Positions 52,141-55,397 of a DNA stretch of 55,397 nt are shown piece by piece. The position numbers were made by a program, and so were the translations under genes. Location: the NCBI GenBank assembly GCA_024330215.1, contig JANDLU010000015.1, positions 1 through 55,397 of the forward strand, written 5' to 3'. The notes below the pieces were generated by a model. The model was given only the letters and a program-made list of their open reading frames with translations, was not told the origin of the DNA and did not search any database. Position 1 is the first letter of the stretch; each line of letters opens with the position of its first letter. The DNA comes from Candidatus Gaiellasilicea maunaloa. Lineage in GTDB: Bacteria; Actinomycetota; Thermoleophilia; Gaiellales; Gaiellaceae.

Positions 52141-52149
52141 CGTTCTTCC

Positions 52150-52854
52150 TCAGTAGCCGAGGTAGCTCTTGCGGACGGATTCGTCGCGGGCGAGCTCCTC
52201 GCTCGTCCCCGACACGGCCACCTTGCCGACCTCGAGCACGTAGGCGCGGGCGGCGACCTCGAGCGCGATCGCCGCGTTCTGCTCGACGACGAGCACGGTC
52301 AGCCCGTCCTCCTCGTTCAGCTCACGCACGATCCGGAAGATCTCACGTGTGACGAGCGGCGCGAGCCCGAGGGAGGGCTCGTCGAGGAGGAGCAGCTTCG
52401 GTCGGCTCATCAAGGCCCGTGCGAGCGCGAGCATCTGCTGCTCGCCGCCCGAGAGGGTGCCGGCGTGCTGGTCGCCGCGCTCCCCGAGCCACGGAAAGTA
52501 GCCGCTCATCCGCTCGACGTCCGCGTCGAGCGAGCCGCGACGCGTGTAGCCGCCGAGCCGCAGGTTCTCGTCGACCGAGAGCTCGGCGAAGGTGCCGCGG
52601 CCCTCCGGCACGTGCGCGACACCGAGCTTCGCGACTGCTTCCGGACCGTGGCGGCCGAGCCGCTTGCCCGCGAGCGAGATCTCGCCGGTCCGCCGGACGG
52701 TGCCCGAGATCGCGCGAAGCGTCGTCGTCTTGCCCGCGCCGTTCGCGCCGAGCACCGCCACGATCTGCCCCTCGTCGACGGCGAGCGAGACCCCGTGGAG
52801 AGCGCGCACCTGGCCGTAGCGGGCCTCGACGTCCTGCAGCTCAAGCAGCGCCAT
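52150..52854 (-). CDS. livF: ABC transporter ATP-binding protein LivF
   Basis: A 234-residue ATPase. Walker A GANGAGKTT, signature LSGGEQQMLALARALM, Walker B LLLLDEPSLGLAP, and the switch His region VVEQN are visible. ATG 52854 (MALLELQDVEARYG) is the normal family start and overlaps livG by 14 nt. It forms the ATPase heterodimer with LivG. Confidence 0.95.
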   Translation of the reverse strand: MALLELQDVEARYGQVRALHGVSLAVDEGQIVAVLGANGAGKTTTLRAISGTVRRTGEISLAGKRLGRHGPEAVAKLGVAHVPEGRGTFAELSVDENLRLGGYTRRGSLDADVERMSGYFPWLGERGDQHAGTLSGGEQQMLALARALMSRPKLLLLDEPSLGLAPLVTREIFRIVRELNEEDGLTVLVVEQNAAIALEVAARAYVLEVGKVAVSGTSEELARDESVRKSYLGY

Positions 52855-53626
52855 CGGGATCCCTGGCCACGGGCTCGCCGGCGTGCGCGGATCCCGCACC
52901 GTTGCCGCCGGCATGGGTGTCGTCCGTGCCGAGATAGGCCTCGATCACGGCCGGGTTCGCGCGCACCTCGGCGGGCGTGCCGCCGGCGATCTGGCGGCCG
53001 AAGTTGAGCACGTGGACGTGATCCGAGATGCCCATCACGAGGTTCATGTGATGCTCGACGAGCAGCACGGTCAGCTTCCGGTCGTCGCGGATCTGGCGGA
53101 TGAAGCGGCCGAGCTCCGCAACCTCCTCGTGGTTCAGCCCGCCGGCGGGCTCGTCGAGGAGCAGGAGCGTCGGCTGCGCGACGAGCGCACGCGCGAGCTC
53201 GACGCGCTTCAGCGTCCCGAAAGGGAGGCCGGCGACGGCACGGCGGGCGATCGGCGCGAGCCCGACGTAGTCGAGCGCCTCGAGCGCCTGCTGCTCCGAG
53301 TCGCGCCCGCGCGTGTGCGCGCCCACGAGCACGTTCTCGAGTGCGGACATCGTCCTGAAGAGCTCCACGTTCTGGAAGGTGCGCGCGATCCCGCGGCGGA
53401 CGATCCCATGAACCGGTGCTTTCAGGAGGTTCTCGCCGGCGAACTCGACCTCGCCCTCGTTCGGGGTGTAGAGGCGGGTGATCACGTTGAAGGCCGTCGT
53501 CTTGCCGGCACCGTTCGGACCGATCAGCCCCACGATCTGGCCCTCACCCACATCGAACGAGACACCGTCGAGGGCGACGATGCCGCCGAAGCGACGGGTG
53601 ACGTTCCGCAGCGAGAGGAGGGCCAT
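52841..53626 (-). CDS. livG: ABC transporter ATP-binding protein LivG
   Basis: A 261-residue ATPase with Walker A GPNGAGKTTAFN, the Q-loop at ARTFQNVELF, a signature-like region LPFGTLKRVELARAL (LSG replaced by LPF), and Walker B LLLLDEPAGGLN. ATG 53626 (MALLSLRNVTRRFGG) fits the family; upstream sequence is intergenic. It is the first gene of the liv operon. The C-terminal 25 residues are low complexity. Confidence 0.94.
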   Translation of the reverse strand: MALLSLRNVTRRFGGIVALDGVSFDVGEGQIVGLIGPNGAGKTTAFNVITRLYTPNEGEVEFAGENLLKAPVHGIVRRGIARTFQNVELFRTMSALENVLVGAHTRGRDSEQQALEALDYVGLAPIARRAVAGLPFGTLKRVELARALVAQPTLLLLDEPAGGLNHEEVAELGRFIRQIRDDRKLTVLLVEHHMNLVMGISDHVHVLNFGRQIAGGTPAEVRANPAVIEAYLGTDDTHAGGNGAGSAHAGEPVARDPDGAA

Positions 53627-53710
53627 GCGTCGGCGTACCTTAGAGCCTTCAACACCGTGAGGCCTCGTCGACGGGACGCGATGGATGGTGCGAGGCAAGG
53701 ACGCAGGGAA

Positions 53711-53735
53711 CGTCGATATGCAGGTCATATCGACG
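53711..53735. promoter_or_regulatory. Perfect 10-bp inverted repeat in the livG-desaturase divergent gap
   Basis: CGTCGATATG (53711-53720) and CATATCGACG (53726-53735) pair perfectly around CAGGT. It lies 76 bp from livG's start and 122 bp from the desaturase start, a good place for a transcription factor site for either operon. The centre is A+T-rich. No regulator gene is adjacent. Confidence 0.6.
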
Positions 53736-53856
53736 CGACTGAGGACGCGGACTCGCGCTGCGGAGCGCGTTCCGCCGGCACAGAGCTTCGTGGGTTGGAG
53801 GCTCTTGTGAGCGCGCCGCGACAGAGGCAACGAAGGAGCGCTACTCTCCTCCGCCA

Positions 53857-54783
53857 GTGACCGCCATCATCACCGAGATCCCGGCCGAGTTGCACATGAC
53901 CCGGGGACAGAAGATCACTAACCTCGTCGGCGTCACGCTCCCGTTCGTCGGCTTCGTCGCCTCGATCTTCCTCTTCTGGGGCAGCTACGTGACCTGGCGC
54001 GACCTGATCATCTTCGCCGTCGGCTACGCGTTGACGACGCTCGGGATCTCGATCGGCTTCCACCGGCTCTTCACGCACCGCTCGTACGAGACGTACCGGG
54101 CGATCCGCTACGGGCTCGCCGTCCTCGGCTCGATGGCGGTGCAGGGACCGGTGATCCGCTGGGTCTCCGACCACCGCAAGCACCACAACTTCGCCGACCG
54201 GGAGGGCGATCCGCACTCGCCGCACGCGGGCTTCGCGCCCGGCTTGCGTGGGAAGCTCGCAGGGCTCTGGCACGCGCACGTCGGCTGGCTCTTTCGCAAC
54301 GTCGGCCGCGCCGAGTGGACGAAGTACGCAAAGGATCTGCTCGCGGACCGGGGCATGGTCTTCATCTCGCGCTGGTTCCCGGCGTGGGTTGCGGCCTCGC
54401 TCGTGCTCCCGTTCGTAGCCGGCTGGATCTGGGGCGGCACGCTCGACGCCGGTCTGCAGGCCATGTTCTGGGGCGGTCTGATCCGGATCTTCCTGCTCCA
54501 CCACATCACGTGGTCGGTCAACTCGGTCTGCCACTTCGTCGGGTCGCGGCGCTTTCAGGTCAAGGACGAGTCGCGCAACGTCTGGTGGCTCTCGTGGATC
54601 TCGTTCGGCGAGTCGTGGCACCACAACCATCACGCCTTCCCATCGTCGGCGTTCCACGGCCTCAAGCCGTGGGAGCTCGACATCGGCGGGCTCGTGATCC
54701 GGCTGCTGCGTCGCCTCGGTCTCGTCTGGAAGGTGAACACGCCGAGCGTCGACATGCAGCGCCGCCGCCAGCTCGCCGGATGA
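53857..54783 (+). CDS. Acyl-CoA desaturase (membrane fatty acid desaturase)
   Basis: A 308-residue di-iron desaturase of the stearoyl-CoA delta-9 type. Three His boxes are present: HRLFTH (69-74), HRKHH (106-110) and HHNHH in GESWHHNHHAFPSSAFHG. Four hydrophobic helices (about 22-42, 48-64, 165-185, 195-215) place it in the membrane. The start is GTG 53857; an AAGGAG lies about 25 nt upstream, too far for a normal ribosome binding site. Its stop overlaps the selenoprotein ATG (ATGA), so the two proteins are produced together. Confidence 0.93.
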   Translation: MTAIITEIPAELHMTRGQKITNLVGVTLPFVGFVASIFLFWGSYVTWRDLIIFAVGYALTTLGISIGFHRLFTHRSYETYRAIRYGLAVLGSMAVQGPVIRWVSDHRKHHNFADREGDPHSPHAGFAPGLRGKLAGLWHAHVGWLFRNVGRAEWTKYAKDLLADRGMVFISRWFPAWVAASLVLPFVAGWIWGGTLDAGLQAMFWGGLIRIFLLHHITWSVNSVCHFVGSRRFQVKDESRNVWWLSWISFGESWHHNHHAFPSSAFHGLKPWELDIGGLVIRLLRRLGLVWKVNTPSVDMQRRRQLAG

Positions 54784-55397
54784 GTCGACCCGAGACGCCG
54801 GTCGACTCGCCGCTCCAGCTCGAGGGCGTGATGGAGTGCTCCCGCTACCGCAGCCTGATGACGCCCGAGCTCGGGCCTGGCGACCCCGCCTTCCCCTTCG
54901 ACCTGCCGCGGCTCGATCCCGAATCGCACCGCCCGAGCGCCGAGCGCATCCGGCTCGCCGAGCTCGCAGGCAGGCCTGTCGCGCTCGTCTTCGGCTCGTA
55001 CACCTGACCTCCGTTCCGCCGTCAGTTGGGCGAGCTGGAGGAGCTGCACGAACGACACGGGAGCGAGGTCGCGTTCTTCATCGTCTACATCCGCGAGGCG
55101 CATCCCGAGGACGGCTGGGTGCTCGCCGACAACCGCCGTGACAACATCGCGCTCGCGGATCCGACCTCGCTCGAGGAGCGGGCGGCCGCCGCCGAGGCGT
55201 GCGTCGTGCGCCTGCGCACGCGGATTCCGGTGCTGCTCGACGACGTCGACGACGCGGTCGCTCTCGCCTACGGCGGCTGGCCCGACCGGCTCTACCTGAT
55301 CGACCGAGACGGCCGAATCGCCTTCCAGGGCGGGCGCGGGCCGGACGGCTTCGAACCCGCGGAGCTGGCGCGGGCGATCGAGGCCGAGCTCGGCTAG
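54780..55397 (+). CDS. Iodothyronine deiodinase-like selenoprotein (TGA at 55005 = Sec76)
   Basis: ATG 54780 sits in the desaturase stop. The frame reads to ALVFGSYT, meets TGA at 55005-55007, and continues PPFRRQLGELEELHERHGSE to TAG at 55395. Vertebrate deiodinases read LNFGSCTUPSF at this point and then YIxEAHxxDGW; here VYIREAHPEDGW follows, with YGGWPDRLYLIDRDGRI later. Together these indicate a 205-residue thioredoxin-fold selenoprotein with Sec76. A stable hairpin begins one base after the TGA. Bacterial DI-like selenoproteins have been noted before; substrate is unknown. Coupling to a desaturase suggests lipid or peroxide redox chemistry (inference). Confidence 0.9.
55008..55041 (+). 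promoter_or_regulatory. SECIS-like hairpin directly after the deiodinase-like TGA
   Basis: CCTCC (55008-55012) pairs with GGAGG (55037-55041). CGCC (55017-55020) pairs with GGCG (55029-55032). A GTTC/AGCT internal loop separates the stems. The apical loop GTCAGTTG begins with G-U, as bacterial SECIS elements require, and lies 14 nt after the TGA. It codes for protein as well, as all bacterial SECIS do. Confidence 0.7.

Noticed and set aside
55026-55397. A stand-alone 123-residue protein at the right edge
   Set aside because: It begins after the Sec codon within the deiodinase-like domain and has no ribosome binding site; it is the C-terminal part of the 54780 gene.

Overview
The window is about 70% G+C and reads as chromosomal DNA of a high-GC Gram-positive bacterium, most likely Actinomycetota and possibly of the Thermoleophilia/Gaiellales type. 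This is inferred from the fused F420 gene fbiC, the actinobacterial PPi-type phosphofructokinase, frequent GTG/TTG starts, and operons tied together by 4-nt stop/start overlaps. I see no prophage, insertion sequence, CRISPR array or rRNA.

Layout. 1-281: the 3' end of a tRNA-Leu(CAA) and a damaged partial copy. 294-9884: PPi-phosphofructokinase, a membrane spermidine-synthase-like protein, a GT39-type membrane glycosyltransferase carrying in-frame palindromic repeats, a secreted BNR protein, and a deoC-ALDH-small membrane protein-half-ALDH operon. 9885-11958: a repeat-rich gap, a YpfJ-type zinc protease and an orphan contractile-injection tube protein. 11934-21934 (minus): hemW-hrcA-dnaJ-prmA-HIT-yqeY-[vapBC]-phoH-ybeY-dgkA/PAP2-cdd-[vapBC]-era-membrane protein. 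This is a classic housekeeping block with two toxin-antitoxin modules spliced in. 21952-23343 (plus): a nitrilase and a frameshifted GrpB-like gene separate hemW from lepA. 23496-31494: lepA, murJ, rpsT, holA, comEC, comEA and a small secreted protein. 31491-35838: leuS with a leader attenuator, divergent lysA, and a GNAT acetyltransferase. 36029-42572: the histidine cluster (yerC-like TrpR-family gene, hisG, hisD, a hisC-hisB fusion, hisH, hisF, hisIE), with hisA divergent across a 14-bp palindrome. 42569-43770: a selenocysteine DsbA-like protein and a small MBL-like protein in the hisA operon. 43777-48651: a large secreted propeller/Ig/RTX protein and fbiC. 48877-53626: a complete livKMHFG branched-chain amino acid-type ABC transporter. 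53857-55397: an acyl-CoA desaturase translationally coupled to an iodothyronine-deiodinase-like selenoprotein.

The most notable result is two genes in which an in-frame TGA sits exactly at the redox-active position: Sec14 of the DsbA-like protein and Sec76 of the deiodinase-like protein. Ordinary calling would split or truncate both. The deiodinase-like gene has a convincing SECIS-like hairpin directly after its TGA. Other points of interest are the HisC-HisB fusion, a candidate his-operon repressor with its operator, three copies of a 42-bp intergenic repeat, palindromes inserted inside a glycosyltransferase, and a coupled 50-residue membrane protein.
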